This document shows, in pieces, positions 43,901 to 58,800 of a stretch of DNA of 64,000 nucleotides. Made by a program: the position numbers and the translations under genes. This DNA comes from Owenia fusiformis. Taxonomy: Eukaryota > Annelida > Polychaeta > Sabellida > Oweniidae. The notes beneath the pieces are model-generated. The model did not search any database, was not told the DNA's origin, and saw only the letters and a list, made by a program, of their open reading frames with translations. The stretch lies in assembly GCA_903813345.2 (NCBI GenBank), contig CAIIXF020000008.1, forward strand, positions 31,830,867-31,894,866. Direction: 5' to 3'. Positions within the stretch are counted from its first letter, which is position 1; each line of letters opens with the position of its first letter.

Positions 43901-46900
43901 TCGGTATGAGTAAAATATCCAAACATGTTATAAAGCGCACCAGATATCGCATTCCCTCCATGTTTTAAAGATTTTTTTCAGGTTCATCAGAAACCAAACA
44001 TTCAAACAAAACAGTATTAAAACTATTTAAAGAGTATCAGAATAATATGCCCTGCTTATTATCATTCAGAACAGAGTCTTTGCTAGTCGGATAAGCTAAA
44101 AACGAATTGCTTGATCCCCAGTGTGAAAAAAACAAATGTCATTGAGTGTCTTATACCATGTATCGAGTACCATTTCGACTTGTTTTCCCAAAATGTAAAT
44201 GTATAGCTATTTATAGACTGGAACAACAAAAGTAAAGATCACTTAAGAGGAATATTTCTGATTCAAAAATTAAATATCTTAAACTTTTAAATTAAATTTA
44301 TTTCTGCCAGTGCAAATCGAAATTTTTTCTACAAACGAAGATATTTTTGCTTATTTTCTACCAAAGTACTTGTAACAATAACCAATCATAGTTGAGAAAC
44401 AATATTTAGCTAAAAGTTGCATCAATATATGTTCTATAGTTGTATTAAATATCAAGAAGTAAACCCTCAAAATGACAAAATTAGAGATAAATAAACATAA
44501 CTTTTTGACTGACCCAATTAGTATTAAGTATGAGAATTACACGATAGATAATCTAAACTATTCCGTATACTAAATTAAATTCATACGTTATTCTGAACGA
44601 ATTGAAAAAATTAAAATTAATGAAAAAATGTTTTTCAAATGACAAAATATTTTTTTTAAATGAAAGCCTACCTTAAAAGTTAGGTTTTATCGAGAGCTCT
44701 TCGTTAGATTTTTCTCCCGCTCCCAATCATGCAAATAGTGTTCGTTATGATTTGACATTGTCCAAGTTTCCCTTTTTATAGCACCGATGTAACACTCCTT
44801 TGCACAACCATTGTCTATAAATATAATCTGTTTGAGTGCACTTCCCAGGTTCTCGTAATTTACGGCATTGGACCCCTTTCTTACCTTTAGTAAGCAAACA
44901 ACCGCAGTAAGGCGTGGGTGGCTACAGGGGGTGGGGATTTCCCAAAGATGACCTGTATTATTCTCCACGTTCGATGACCAATTTTATAAACAGGCCTCAT
45001 TTGCCATTGAAATGGATCGCACAATGTTTGCTGTTGTTTTATGAGTATTCTCTACAAGTTTGGATCGAGTAACTTCAAAAGTATTACCTTAGTTTTGAAA
45101 TGATGATGTTGAAGTGATGTTAAACTGAAATAAACGCCATTTCCACGATTTCAAATTTTACTTTACGCATGCGCAGCACTGAATGAGCGTGTGCTCATGA
45201 TTGTTCACGTGATCGTTTATGATCACATCCTGCATTTTGAATGGACGTCAAATAATGGGGAATCCCGGAATATGAAGAATTGTGGGAGCTACTCACTTCT
45301 TCTTGGGTGGCTAAGTAAAATGATCTTGGCGTAGACGCCAACCTCCTTTTGGACACCGACCCTATGGATAATTTAAACCACTTCTACTTAGCTTACTCAT
45401 ATGTTTCCAAGAAATAAGAACTGATTGATCGACAATGATCGTTCGAGATAGCCGCATTGGTATTTTTTCAATTGTCGGCGTGACTCAAGTAAATGTTGTC
45501 TTTACATCTAAGGTACAGAACGCATCATCATGATGGTACTTAGTTTGAAACTTCAGTTCCGCTGAACTTTTAACTCACATCTTGTAATTCCGGTGGCCAT
45601 TTTGACAGTTCTAGTCATCCCGATTCATACTATACTAATTCTGGGGCCATTTTGTTCTAGTAATTTGACCACGCGTAATACTGTAAAACACTTAATATCT
45701 GCTACATGCATTATTCGCGAGAGTGCCACCCCATGGTCAATTTGCTACACATTATATTCACGATATGCAAAAATTCCCAGAAGAAGCCCTCGCCGAATTG
45801 AAGGATTTTTAAAGAATTAAATGCAACCTTTACTTTTAAAAGTTAATTGCTTTGATAAAAAGTTAAACGAATCGTGTTTTTAGATATAGACTATTGCAGT
45901 TGATTTAAAAAATACGAAAGATCTTTGATCTCAGTTCGTTACATTAGACAATATTCCATCCAGCAAAAGGCCATAAAGAAGGGTTGACTCCCACAACTAA
46001 TCCTTTCAAAGAATTTAGCAATTCTTTCAAAGAATGTTGGAAGTCAATCCTCTCTGACACAAAGTGAAATCTATCAATCTTTTGAAAATCTTAACTGCAT
46101 CTTAACCTTTTTAGTATTCATTTCAATTTTGATGATGAACTTTAGCCTGTTAAATACCTCGAATAACGGATAATAAGTCTAAATCAAAAGACTATTACTA
46201 CCCAGCAGTGTCAGATTTTTCAAATGAAGTCATCTGTATATTGATTTAATCACGTTGAATATTGCAGTTAATGTAGATGTGGCATAGTTTTTAAAAGAAA
46301 TTGATGTGAATATTTTTTCTAAAATCTACTGAGGTGGATCTGATAACCTTTAATCCAATCTAACAAATTTCTATTTAAACAGGATATTATTATTTGCTAC
46401 CATCATTTCTTTATTTATTTTCACATGTTCCTCAAATTAAAGTTAAGAATCTACTTATTGAATAGTAGTTGTTTACAAAATTATGTAAACATTGTTTATA
46501 AATAATTTTTTAGGTAAGACCACACACTCTGTTCAACAAATTTTTCATATAATACTGGTGCCCCCGTACCATTTCTAATCAATAAGTATTATGTATTTAT
46601 ATAAGTGACTAAGAAATCAATTATACTGTAAACAAATGTTTTACTGTGAATAAATAAATATATATAAAAAAAATGTTTTAGTGGCCATTTCTGTTATGCA
46701 AAATAGAGTTTAAAAAGTGTAATCAGCAAGGAATAAAATAAACATGCATTATAGGGTCAACACTTCATTTTTAATTGTATAAAACGTTATGGTCATATTT
46801 TGAAATCCCAAATGGAATGGAAGTTAGGCGAATCAGCAAGGAATAGAATAAAGGTAGAGAGTTAATTTATAATAACCATGAGAAACAGCCAGTACCCACG

Positions 46901-46960
46901 TGCACTGTATACTCAATTTGTGTCCATACTGAACATAAAAGATTCCAGTCATGATAAAAA
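40901..46960. other. Gene-poor AT-rich stretch, no gene recognised
   Basis: Six kilobases with no exon I can support. About 41110-41280 duplicates 445-600, with an extra CAAGGTGTTCCAAAAGTAAC that looks like the end of a mariner-type element. A possible minus-strand TATA box and leader exon at 44671-44786 is listed separately. Open frames (43325, 44687, 45593) match nothing I know. Confidence 0.45.
44671..44786 (-). promoter_or_regulatory. Speculative promoter and leader exon
   Basis: On the minus strand TATAAAAAGG at about 44773-44782 is followed ~105 bases on by TTTTAAG-GTAGGC, a fair splice donor. The plan is like that of the vWA genes, with a longer leader. No downstream coding exon was found before gene D, so it could be chance. 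Confidence 0.2.
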
Positions 46961-46961
46961 T

Positions 46962-47034
46962 AACTAGATTTGTGAAATTGAACAAGTTCAATTTAAGACT
47001 CCAGATTTATTTGACCTAGATAGATCAGTAAAGA
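46962..47034. repeat. Diverged header of the satellite array
   Basis: AACTAGATTTGTGAAATTGA-ACAAGTTCAATTTAAGACTCCAG matches, with changes, the palindromic header of every superunit further right. It is the first trace of the array. Confidence 0.7.
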
Positions 47035-47255
47035 GCTGAGTAAGTAACTGAGTAATTAGCTGAGTAAGTACCTTAGTAGTAGTTGAGTAAGTAGCGGAGT
47101 AAGTAACTGAGTAAAAAGCTGAGTAGGTAGCTGAGTAAGTAGCTGAGTAAGTACCTGAGTTAGTAGCTAAGTAAGTTGCTAAGGAAGTAATAACTAATTA
47201 AGTAAATGAGTAAGTAGTCAAATAAGTAGCTGAGTAGGTAGAGAGGTAAAGTAGG
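47035..47255. repeat. 12-bp minisatellite GAGTAAGTAGCT
   Basis: About 17 imperfect copies of GAGTAAGTAGCT in a row, between the diverged header and the first 475-bp monomers. It occupies the place that the purine-only GGATAG block has in later superunits. Confidence 0.85.
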
Positions 47256-47261
47256 GTATGC

Positions 47262-49705
47262 AGGAATTTTTGAAATCCAGATCCAGATTCCTGAGGAAAT
47301 TCTACCCCTAATTCATAACTCATACTTTAAAATTGGAAAACTTTTTATTTTGACCTACATTTCGGACACCATATCTCAAAAGTGGGTCAAAAAACTTATT
47401 GACGGCAAAATGTTAACATTATTAGCACACTCTTTGCTACAAGTTTACAAAATTTCGGAGAATATCATTGAAGTGTAGTGTCAGAATCGCAAAATAAAAA
47501 AAACTATGAATTTGACCTAGATTTTGAACTAGGTATTTTGGTGTCCAAACTTTGAAGGAAAGTAGCTTTTGAGGTCCCCTTCTTCTATGGGCTTTCATTA
47601 TGTTTAGCTGTACTCATTCTATATCTCGTATTTTTATACTTCAAAAAATTATTCGGTCCCATTGATTTAACATTGGGCACCAAATTTAGCGATTTTTGAG
47701 ATTTCAAAACGCCATAACTTCCGAACAGGAGGTCGAATCAAAATTTGGTTTACAGATTCGGATTCCTGATAAAATTCTACCCCTTATTCATAACTCATAC
47801 GTTACATTTGAAGATTTTTTTATTTTGACCTACTTTTGGGACACCATATCTCAAAAGTGGGTCAAAATACTTTTTGACGGCAACAGCTAACACTATTAGC
47901 ACACTCTTGGCTACATGTATACAAAATTTTAAAGCAAATCATTTAAATATAGTGTCAGAATCGCAAAAATAAGGGAAAACTATAAATTTGACCTAGATTT
48001 TGACCTAGGCATTTTGGTGTCCAAATTTTGGAGCTAAGTAGCCTTCGAGGTCCCCTTCTTTAATAGGCTTTCATTATATTAAGCTGTACTCAGTCTATAT
48101 CTCGTATTTTACACTTCAAAAAATCTTTTTTTCCCATTGACATAACATGGGGCAGCAAATTTAGCGATTTTTGAGCTTTCAAAACACCATAACTTCCGAA
48201 CAGGAGGTCGAATCAAAATTTGATTTACAGATTCGGATTCCTGATAAAATTCTACCCCTTATTCATAACTCATACGTTACATTTGAAGATTTTTTTATTT
48301 TGACCTACTTTTGGGACACCATATCTCAAAAGTGGGTCAAAATACTTTTTGACGGCAAAAGGCTAACACTATTAGCACACTCTTGGCTACATGTATACAC
48401 AATTTCGAAGAATATAATTAAAGTGTAGTGTCAGAATCGGAAAAATAAGGAAAAGCTTTGAATTTGACCTAGATTTTGACCTAGGCATTTTGTTGTCCAA
48501 ATTTTCAAGATTAGAAGGTTTTGAGGTCCCCTTCTTTTATGGGCTTCCATTGTGTTTAGCTGTACTTAGTCTATATCTCGTATTTTTCACTTCAAAAAAA
48601 TATTTTTTCCCATTGACATAACATGGGGCACCAAATTTAGCGATTTTTGAGCTTTCAAAACGCCATAACTTCCGAACCGGAAGTCGGATCGAAATTTGGT
48701 TTGCAGATTTGGATTCCAGAGAAAATTCTATCCTTAATTCATAGCTCATACGTTAAATTTGGAAATTTTTTATTTTGACCTACTTTTCAGACACGCCATA
48801 ACTTCAAAACCGGAAGTCGGATCGAAATTTGGTTTGCAGATTCGGATTCCTGAGAAAATTCTATACTTAAATCATAACTCAAACGTCAAATTTTGAGAAT
48901 TTTTTATTTTGACCTACTTTTCGGACACCATATCTCAAAAATGGGGCAAAATACTTTTTGACGGCAAAAGGCTAACACTATTAGCAGACTCTTAGCTACA
49001 TGTATACAAAATTTCGAAGAATATAATTAATCTGTTGTGTCAGAATCGCAAAAATAAGGAAAAACTTTGAATTTGACCTAGATTTTGACCTAGGCATTTT
49101 GGTGTCCAAATTTTGAAGCTAGATGGCTTATGAGGTCCCTTCTTTTAAAAGCTTTCATTATATTTAGCTGAACTCAGTCTATATTTCGTATTTTTTACTT
49201 CAAAAAAATCTTTTTTCCCATTGACTTAACATGGGCACCAAATTTAGCGATTTTTGAGCTTTCAAAACGCCATAACTTCCGAACGGGAAGTCGGATCAAA
49301 ATTTGGTTTGCAGATTCGGATTCCTGAGAAAATTCTACCCTTATTTCATAGCTCATATGTTAAATTTGGAGAACTTTTTGGTTTTGACCTACTTTCAGGA
49401 CGCCATATCTCAAAATCGCTAAGAGCAATCAAAAAACGGATGGCACACTCTCGATTTGTTTTTTTCTAAGCTACACGTAGAAACTAAGATGAAGTAGTTA
49501 CGACAAACAACAACGAAGATAATTGACAGAATGTTGATTTGACCTTGATTTGACCTAGTTCTTGACCCTTGACCTAGATAAAAATTTGACCTAATTTCCC
49601 ATCATCCCAGGTACTGCCCCTAGTTGATCATGTAAGCAGCTTAAAGTAAATTCTTTTAGTTGGTGAGAAATCTGGGAAGGAGGAAGATTCTGAAAGAATA
49701 ATAAT
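47262..49705. repeat. Satellite edge: ~475-bp monomers in direct tandem
   Basis: Monomers begin around AACGCCATAACTTCCGAAC at about 47709, 48182, 48660 and 49267, and each runs through AGATTCGGATTCCTGA, TTTTGACCTACTTT, CATATCTCAAAAGTGGGTCA, TGACGGCAA, TTTGACCTAGATTTTGACCT, GAGGTCCCCTTCTT and CCCATTGACATAACATGG. At ~48788 a short ~130-bp half unit is inserted in register. Open frames over the monomers change or break between copies. Confidence 0.88.
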
Positions 49706-52700
49706 AACTAGATTTTGGAAATTGAACGAGTTCAATTTCAGACTCCAGATCTAGACTTTTTTTAGCCGAGTCATCCAGAATAAGCCAAGTCATCCAAAAT
49801 AAGCTAAGTCATCCAGAAAAAGATGAATGGATGGATGGATGAAAAAGGAAGGAAGGATAGGATAGAATAGGAAGGAACTATAGGATAGAATAGGAAAGAA
49901 TGATATAACAGAATGGGAAGGATAGGAAGGAGAGGATACGAAGCAAGGGTAGATAGGAAGGATAGGATAGGATCAGAAAGGAAGGATGGATGCATTTTTC
50001 AATATTTTCTTCTCTACTCTTGACTTTCTATCAGGATACCATCAGATCGATTTTTCTTGAAATTTCAAAACGTCATAACTTCCGAACCGGAAGTCGGATC
50101 GAAATTTGATTTGCAGATTCGGATTCCTGACAAAATTCTACTCCTACTTCATAACTCATACGTTAAATTTGGCGAATTTTTATTTTGACCTACTTTTCGG
50201 ACACTCCATAACTTTGGAACCAGAAGTCGAATCGAAATTGGGTTTGCAGATTCGGATTTCTGAGAAAATTCTATTCTTAATTCATAACTCAAACGTTAAA
50301 TTTGGAAATTTTTTATTTTGACCTACTTTTCGGACACCGTATCTCAAAAGTGGGTCAAAATACTTTCTGACGGCAAAAGGCTAACGCTATAAGCACACTC
50401 TTGGCTACATGTATACACAATTTCGAGGAATATAATTAAAGTGTAGTGTCAGAATCGCAAAAATAAGGATAAACTATGAATTTGACCTAGATTTTGACCT
50501 AGGGATTTTGGTGTCCAAATTTTGAAGTTAGGTAGCCTTCGAGGTTCCCTTCTTTCATAGGCTTTCATTATTTTAAGCTGTACTTAGTCTATATCTCGTA
50601 TTTTACACTTCAAAAAAATCTTTTTTCCCATTGACATAACATGGGGCACCAAATTTAGCGATTTCAAAATGTCATAACTTCCGAACTGGATGTCGGATCG
50701 AAATTTGGTTTGCAGATTCGGATTCCTGAGAAAATTCTGTACTTAGTTCATAACTCACACGTTAAATTTGGAGAATTCTTTATTTTGACCTACTTTTCGG
50801 ACACCATATCTCAAAAGTGGGGCAAAATACTTTCTGACGGCAAAAGGCTAACACTATAAGCACACTCTTGGCTACATGCATACAAAATTTCGAAGAATAT
50901 AATTAATCTGTAGTGTCAGAATAGCAAAAATAAGGAAAAACTTTGAATTTGACCTAGATTTTGACCTAGGCATTTTGGTGTCCAAATTTTGAAGCTAGAT
51001 GGCTTTTGAGGTCCCATTCTTTTAAAAGCTTTCATTATATTTAGCTAAACTCAGTCTATATTTCGTATTTTTCACTTCAAAAAAATATTTTTTCCCATTG
51101 ACTTAACATGGGCACCAAATTTAGCGATTTTTGAGCTTTCAAAACGCCATAACTTCTGAACCGGAAGTCCGATCTAAATTTGGTTTTCAGATTCGGAATC
51201 CTGAGAAAATATCCTATATGACTAATATCCTGGACATTTGATTCGGAGAACTTTCGTTTGGACCTCGTTTTCGGACACTGATATCTCGAAATCGGTTTGA
51301 GATATCAAAAAACTAAATCGACCCTAGGTTTTCTACTTTTTTATAAGGAACAATGAAAAAAAAACGGATCGAAAATATTAAAGGACGACCGAGAAAATCG
51401 AAAAAAGTGACAAAGTACTGGATTTGACCTAGTTCTTGACCTTTGACCTAGATAAAAATTTGACCCAATTTCCGAGGAACTAGATTCTGGACCTAAATTG
51501 ACCAAATGACTGACTTTACTGAAAATTTTATGGTTATTGAGAAAACTGGTTTAGAATAATAATAATCAGAACTAGATTTTGGAAATTGAACGAAGTTCAA
51601 TTTCAGACTCCAGATCTAGACTTTTTTTTAGCCGAGTCATCCAGAATAAGCCGAGTCATCCAGAATAAGCTGAGTCATCTAGAAAGAGATGGATAAATAA
51701 AATAGGAAGGTAGGATAGGATAGAATAGGAAAGAACGATAGGATAGAATAAGAAAGAAGGATAGGATAGAATAGAATAGGAAGAAAGGATAGGATAGGAT
51801 AGGATAGGAAGGAAAAGATATGAAGGAAGGATAGATAGGAAGGATAGGGTAGGATGAGATAGGAAGGATGGATGAATTTTTCAATATTTTCTTCTCTACT
51901 CTTGACTTTCTATCAGGATACCATCAGATCGATTTTTCTCGAAATTTCAAAACGCTATCACTTCCGAACCGGGAGTCGGATCGAAATTTGGTTTTCAGAT
52001 TCGGATTCCTGACAAAATTCTACCCGTAATTCATAACTCATACGTTAAATTTGGAGATTTTTTATTTTGACCTACTTTTCGGACACGCCATAACTTCCGA
52101 ACCGGAAGTCGGATTGAAATTTGGTTTGCAGATTCGGATTCCTGACAGAATTCTACCCTTAATTCATAACTCATATATTCAATTTGGAGAACTTTTTATT
52201 TTGACCTACTTTTCGGACACCATATCTCAAAAGTGGGTCAAAATACTTTCTGACGGCAAAAGGCTAACACTATTAGCATATTCTTGGCTACATGTATACA
52301 GAATTTCGAAGAATATAATTAAAGTGTAGTGTCAGAATCGAAAAAATAAGGAAAACCTATGAATTTGACCTAGATTTTGACCTAGGCATTTCGGTGTCCA
52401 AATTGTGAAGCTAGATGGCTTTTGAGGTCCCCTTCTTTTAAAGGCTTTGATTACATGAAGCTGAACTCAGTCTATATTCCGTATTTTTCACTTCAAAAAA
52501 ATATTTTTTCCCATTGACTTAACATGGGCACCAAATTTAGCGATTTTTGAGTTTTCAAAACGCCATAACTTCCGAACTGGAAATCAGATCCAAATTTCGT
52601 TTTCAGATTCGGAATCCTGAGAAAATTTCCTATAAGACTAATATCCTGGACATTTGATTCGGAGAACTTTGTTTTGGACCTCGTTTTCGGACACTGATAT

Positions 52701-55700
52701 CTCGAAATCGGTTTGAGATATCAAAAAACTAAATCGACTCTAGGTTTTCTACTTTTTTATAAGGAACACAATGAAAAAAACCCGGATCGAAAATATTGAA
52801 GGACGACCGAGAAAATCGAAAAAAGTGACAAAGTACTGGATTTGACCTAGTTCTTGACCTTTGACCTAGATAAAAATTTGACCCAATTTCCAAGGAACTA
52901 GATTCTGAACCTAAATTGACCAAATGACTGACTTTACTAAAAACCTTATGGTTATTGAGAAAACTGGTTTAGAATAATAAGAATAAGAATAACTAGATTT
53001 TGGAAATTGAACGAGTTCAATTTCAGACTCCAGATCTAGACTTTTTTTAGCCGAGTCATCCAGAATAAGCCAAGTCATCCAAAATAAGCTAAGTCATCCA
53101 GCAAAAGATGGATGGATGAAAAAGGAAGGAAGGATAGGATAGAATAGGAAGGAACGATAGGATAGACTAGGAAAGAAGGATAGAATAGAATAGGAAGAAG
53201 GGATAGAATAGGAAGGATAGGAAGGAGAGGATACGAAGCAAGGGTAGATAGGAAGGATAGGATAGGATCAGAAAGGAAGGATGGATGCATTTTTCAATAT
53301 TTTCTTCTCTACTCTTGACTTTCTATCAGGATACCATCAGATCAATTTTTTTTGAAATTTCAAAACGCCATAACTTCCGAACCGGAAGTCGGATCGAAAT
53401 TTGATTTGCAGATTCGGATTCCTGACAAAATTCTACCCCTAATTCATAACTCATACGTTAAATTTGGCGAATTTTTATTTTGACCTACTTTTCGGACACG
53501 CCATTACTTCGGAACCGGAAGTCGAATCGAAATTTGGTTTGCAGATTCGGATTCCTGAGAAAATTCTATACTTAATTCATAACTCAAACGTCAAATTTTG
53601 AGAATTTTTTATTTTGACCTACTTTTCGGACACCATATCTCAAAAGTGGGGCAAAATACTTTCTGACGGCAAAAGGCTAACACTATTAGCACACTCTTGG
53701 CTACATGTATACAAAATTTTGAAAAGTATAATTAATCTGTAGTGTCAGAATCGCAAAAATAAGGAAAAACTTTGAATTTGACCTAGATTTTGACCTAGGC
53801 ATTTTGGTGTCCAAATTTTAAAGCTAGATGGCTTTTGAGATCCCATTCTTTTAAAAGCTTTCATTATATTTAGCTGAACTCAGTCTATATTTCGTATTTT
53901 TCACTTCAATAAAATCTTTTTTCCCATTGACTTAACATGGGCTCCAAATTTAGCGATTTTTGAGCTTTCAAAACGCCATAACTTCAGAACCGGAAGTCTG
54001 ATTCAAATTTTGTTTTCAGACTTGGAATCCTGAGAAGATTTCCTATAAGACTAATATCCTGGACATTTGATTCGGAGAACTTTTGTTTGGACCTTGTTTT
54101 CGGACACTGATATCTCGAAATCGGTTTGAGATATCAAAAAACTAAATCGACCTTAGCTTTCCTACTTTTTTATAAGGAACACAATGAAAAAAACCCGGAT
54201 CGAAAATATTGAAGGACGACCGAGAAAATCGAAAAAAGTGACAAAGTACTGGATTTGACCTAGTTCTCGACCTTTGACCTAGATAAAAATTTGACCCAAT
54301 TTCCGAGGAACTAGATTCTGGACCTAAATTGACCAAATGACTGACTTTACTGAAAACCTTACGGTTATTGAGAAAACTTGCTCGGAATAATAATAACTAG
54401 ATTTTGGAAATTGAACGAAGTTCAATTTCAGACTCCAGATCTAGACTTTTTTTAGCCGAGTCATCCAGAATAAGCTGAGTCATCTAGAAAGAGATGGATA
54501 AATAAAATAGGAAGGTAGGATAGAATAGGAAAGAACGATAGGATAGAATAAGAAAGAAGGATAGGATAGAATAGAATAGGAAGAAAGGATAGGATAGGAT
54601 AGGATAGGAAGGATAGGAAGGAAAAGATATGAAGGAAGGATAGATAGGAAGGATAGGGTAGGATGAGATAGGAGGATGGATGAATTTTTCAATATTTTCT
54701 TCTCTACTCTTGACTTTCTATCAGGATACCATCAGATCGATTTTTCTCGAAATTTCAAAACGCTATCACTTCCGAACCGGAAGTCGGATCGAAATTTGGT
54801 TTGCAGATTCGGATTCCTGACGAAATTCTACCCCTAATTCATAACTCATACGTTAAATTTGGAGATTTTTTATTTTGACCTACTTTCCGGACACGCCATA
54901 ACTTCCGAACCGGAAATCGGATCAAAATTTGGTTTGCAGATTCGGATTCCTGACAAAATTCTCCCCTTAATTCATAACTCATATATTCAATTTGGAGAAC
55001 TTTTTATTTTGACCTACTTTTCGGACACCATATCTCAAAAGTGGGTCAAAATACTTTCTGACGGCAAAAGGCTAACACTATGAGCATATTCTTGGCTACA
55101 TGTATACACAATTTCGAAGAATATAATGAAAGTGTAGTGTCAGAATCGAAAAAATAAGGAAAACCTATGAATTTGACCTAGATTTTGACCTAGGCATTTC
55201 GGTGTCCAAATTGTGAAGCTAGATGGCTTTTGAGGTCCCCTTCTTTTAAAGGCTTTGATTATATGAAGCTGAACTCAGTCTATATTCCTTATTTTTTACT
55301 TCAAAAAAATATTTTTTCCCATTGACTTAACATGGGCACCAAATTTAGCGATTTTTGAGTTTTCAAAACGCCATAACTTCCGAACTGGAAGTCAGATCCA
55401 AATTTCGTTTTCAGATTCGGAATCCTGAGAAAATTTCCTATAAGACTAATATCCTGGACATTTGATTCGGAGAACTTTCTTTTGGACCTCGTTTTCGGAC
55501 ACTGATATCTCGAAATCGGTTTGAGATATCAAAAAACTAAATCGACCCTAGGTTTTCTTCTTTTTTATAAGGAACACAATGAAAAAAACCCGGATCGAAA
55601 ATATTGAAGGACAACCGAGAAAATCGAAAAAAGTGACAAAGTACTGGATTTGACCTAGTTCTCGACCTTTGACCTAGATAAAAATTTGACCCAATTTCCG

Positions 55701-55842
55701 AGGAACTAGATTCTGGACCTAAATTGACCAAATGACTGACTTTACTGAAAACCTTACGGTTATTGAGAAAACTTGCTCGGAATAATAATAATAATAAGAA
55801 GAAGAAGAAGAAAAAGAATAATAAGAAAACTGACGAAAACAA

Positions 55843-55869
55843 TAGACTCCAGATTTCATCTGGAGTCTA
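55843..55869. repeat. Hairpin TAGACTCCAGAT / ATCTGGAGTCTA
   Basis: A 12-bp perfect inverted repeat with a 3-base loop, lying between an AAGAAG run and a superunit header. Other copies are at 59064-59092, 59126-59154, 59201-59227 and 62579-62607. One half is the same as the AGACTCCAGAT found in each header. Confidence 0.8.
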
Positions 55870-58800
55870 ATAACTAGACTTTGGAAATTGAACGAAGTTC
55901 AATTTCAGACTCCAGATCTAGACTTTTTTTTAGCCGAGTCATCCAGAATAAGCCGAGTCATCCAAAATAAGCTGAGTCATCCAGAAAAAGATGGATGGAT
56001 GGATGAAAAAGGAAGGAAGGATAGGCTAGAATAGAAAGGAACGATAGGATAGAATAGGAAAGAATGATAGAATAGAATAGGAAGAAGGAATAGAATAGGA
56101 AGGATAGGAAGGAGAGGATACGAAGGAAAGGTAGATAAGAAGGATACGATAGGATCACAAAGGAAGGATGGATGCAGTTTTCAGTATTTTCTTCTCTACT
56201 CTTAACTTTCTATCAGGATACCATCAGATCGATTTTTCTCGAAATTTCAAAACGCCATAACTTTCAAACCGGAAGTCGGATCGAAATTTGGTTTGCAGAC
56301 TCGGATTCCTGAGAAAATTCTACCCTTAATTCATAACTAATATGTTAAATTTGGAGAACTTTTTATTTTGACCTACTTTTCGGACACCATATCTCAAAAG
56401 TGGGTCAAAATACTTTCTGACGGCAAAAGGCTAACACTATTAGCACACTCTTTCCTACCTGTATACAAAATTTTGAAGGAAATCATTTAAATATAGTGTC
56501 AGAATCACAAAAACAAGGAAAAACTATGAATTTGACCTAGATTTTGACCTAGGGATTTTGGAGTCCAAATTTTGAAGTTAGGTAGCCTTTGAGGTCCCCT
56601 TCTTTCATAGGCTTTCATTATTTTAAGCTGTACTTAGTCTATATCTGGAATTTTACACTTCAAAAAAATCTTTTTTCCCATTGACATAACATGGGGCACC
56701 AAATTTAGCGATTTTTGAGCTTTCAAAATGGCATAACTTCCGAACAGGAAGTCGGATCGAAATTTGATTTGCAGATTCGGATTCCTGAGAAAATTTTATA
56801 CTTAATTCATTACTCAAACGTTAAATTTGGAGAATTTTTTATTTTGACCTACTTTTCGGACACCATATCTCAAAAGTGGGTCAAAATACTTTCTGACGGC
56901 AAAAGGCTAACACTATTAGCACACTCTTGGCTACATGTATACAAAATTTCGAAGAATATAATTAATCTGTAGTGTCAGAATTGCAAAAATAAGGAAAAAC
57001 TTTGAATTTGACCTAGATTTTGACCTAGGGATTTTGGTGTCCAAATTTTTATGAAAAGAAGGTTTTGAGGTCCCTTTCTTTTATGGGCTTCCATTATGTT
57101 TAGCTGTGCTTAGTCTATATCTCTTATTTTACACTTCAAAAAAATATTTTTTCCCATTGACTTAACATGGGCTCCAAATTTAGCGATTTTTGAGCTTTCA
57201 AAACGCCATAACTTCAGAACCGGAAGTCTGATCCAAATTTCGTTTTCAAATTCAGAATTCTGAGAAAATTTCCTATAAGACTGATATCCTGGACATTGGA
57301 TTCGGAGATTTTTTTTTTGGACCTCGTTTTCGGACACTGATATCTCGAAATCGGTTTGAGATACCAAAAAACTAAATCGACCCTAGATTTTCTACTTTTT
57401 TATGAGGAACACAATGAAAAAAACCCGGATCGAAAATATTGAAGGACGACCGAGAAAATCAAAAAAAGTGACAAAGTACTGGATTTGACCTAGTTCTTGA
57501 CCTTTGACCTAGATAAAAATTTGACTCAATTTCCCACCAACTAGATACTGAACCTAAACAAACTGTATTATGGTCTTTACTGGATACCTTATAGTTATTG
57601 AGAAAACTCAAAAAGAAAAATAAGAATAATAACTAGACTTTGGAAATTGAACGGAGTTCAATTTCAGACTCCAGATCTAGACTCTTTTAAGCCCAGTCAT
57701 CTAAAATAAGCCGAGTCATCCAGAATAAGCTGAGTCATCCAGAATAAGATGGATGGATAAAATAGGAAGGTAGGATAGGATTGAATGGTAAGAAACGATA
57801 GGATAGAATAAGAAAGAAGAATAGGATAGAACAGAATAGGAAGAAAGGATATGATAGGAGAGGATAGGAAGGAAAGGATAGATAGGAAGGATAGGATAGG
57901 ATAGGATCAGATAGGAAGGATGGATGAATTTTTTAATATTTTCTTCTCTTCTCTTGACTTTCTATCAGGATACCATCAGATTGATTTTCCGAAATTTCAA
58001 AACGCCATAACTTCCAAACCGGAAGTCGGATCGAAATTTGATTTAAAGATTCGGATTCCTGACAAAATTCTACCCCTAATTCATAACTCATACGTTAAAT
58101 TTGGCGAATTTTTATTTTGACCTACTTTTTGGACACGCCATAACTTCGGAACCGGAAGTCGGATCGAAATTTGGTTTGCAGATTTGGATCCCTGAGAAAA
58201 TTCTATACTTAATTCATAACTCAAACGTTAAATTTGGAGAATTTTTTATTTTGACCTACTTTTCGGACACCATATCTCAAAAGTGGGTCAAAAAACTTTC
58301 TGACGGCAAAAGGCTAACACTATAAGCACACTCTTGGCTACATGTATACAAAATTTCGAAACACATAATTAATCTGTAGTGTCAGAATCGCAAAAATAAG
58401 GAAAAACTTTGAATTTGACCTAGATTTTGACCTAGGCATTTTGGTGTCCAAATTTTTATGAAAAGAAGGTTTTGAGGTCCCTTTCTTTTATGGGCTTCCA
58501 TTATGTTTAGCTATGCTTAGTCTATATCTCATATTTTACACTTCAAAAAAATATTTTTTCCCATTGAATTAACATGGGGCACCAAATTTAGCAATTTTTG
58601 AATTTTCAAAACGCCATAACTTTTGAACCGGAAGTCAGATCGAAATTTGGTTTTCATATTCGGAATCCTGAGAAAATGTCCTATAAGACCGATATCCTGG
58701 ACATTGGATTCGGAGAACTTTTTTTTGGACCTCGTTTTCGGACACTGATATCTCGAAATCGGTTTGAGATACTTAAAAACTAAATCGACCCTAGATTTTC

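Noticed and set aside
44687-44968. 93-residue minus-strand open frame
   Set aside because: No recognisable domain, no second exon, and it overlaps a TATA-like sequence; treated as chance.
47035-47255. CRISPR-like regular repeats
   Set aside because: A gapless 12-bp eukaryotic minisatellite with no unique spacers.
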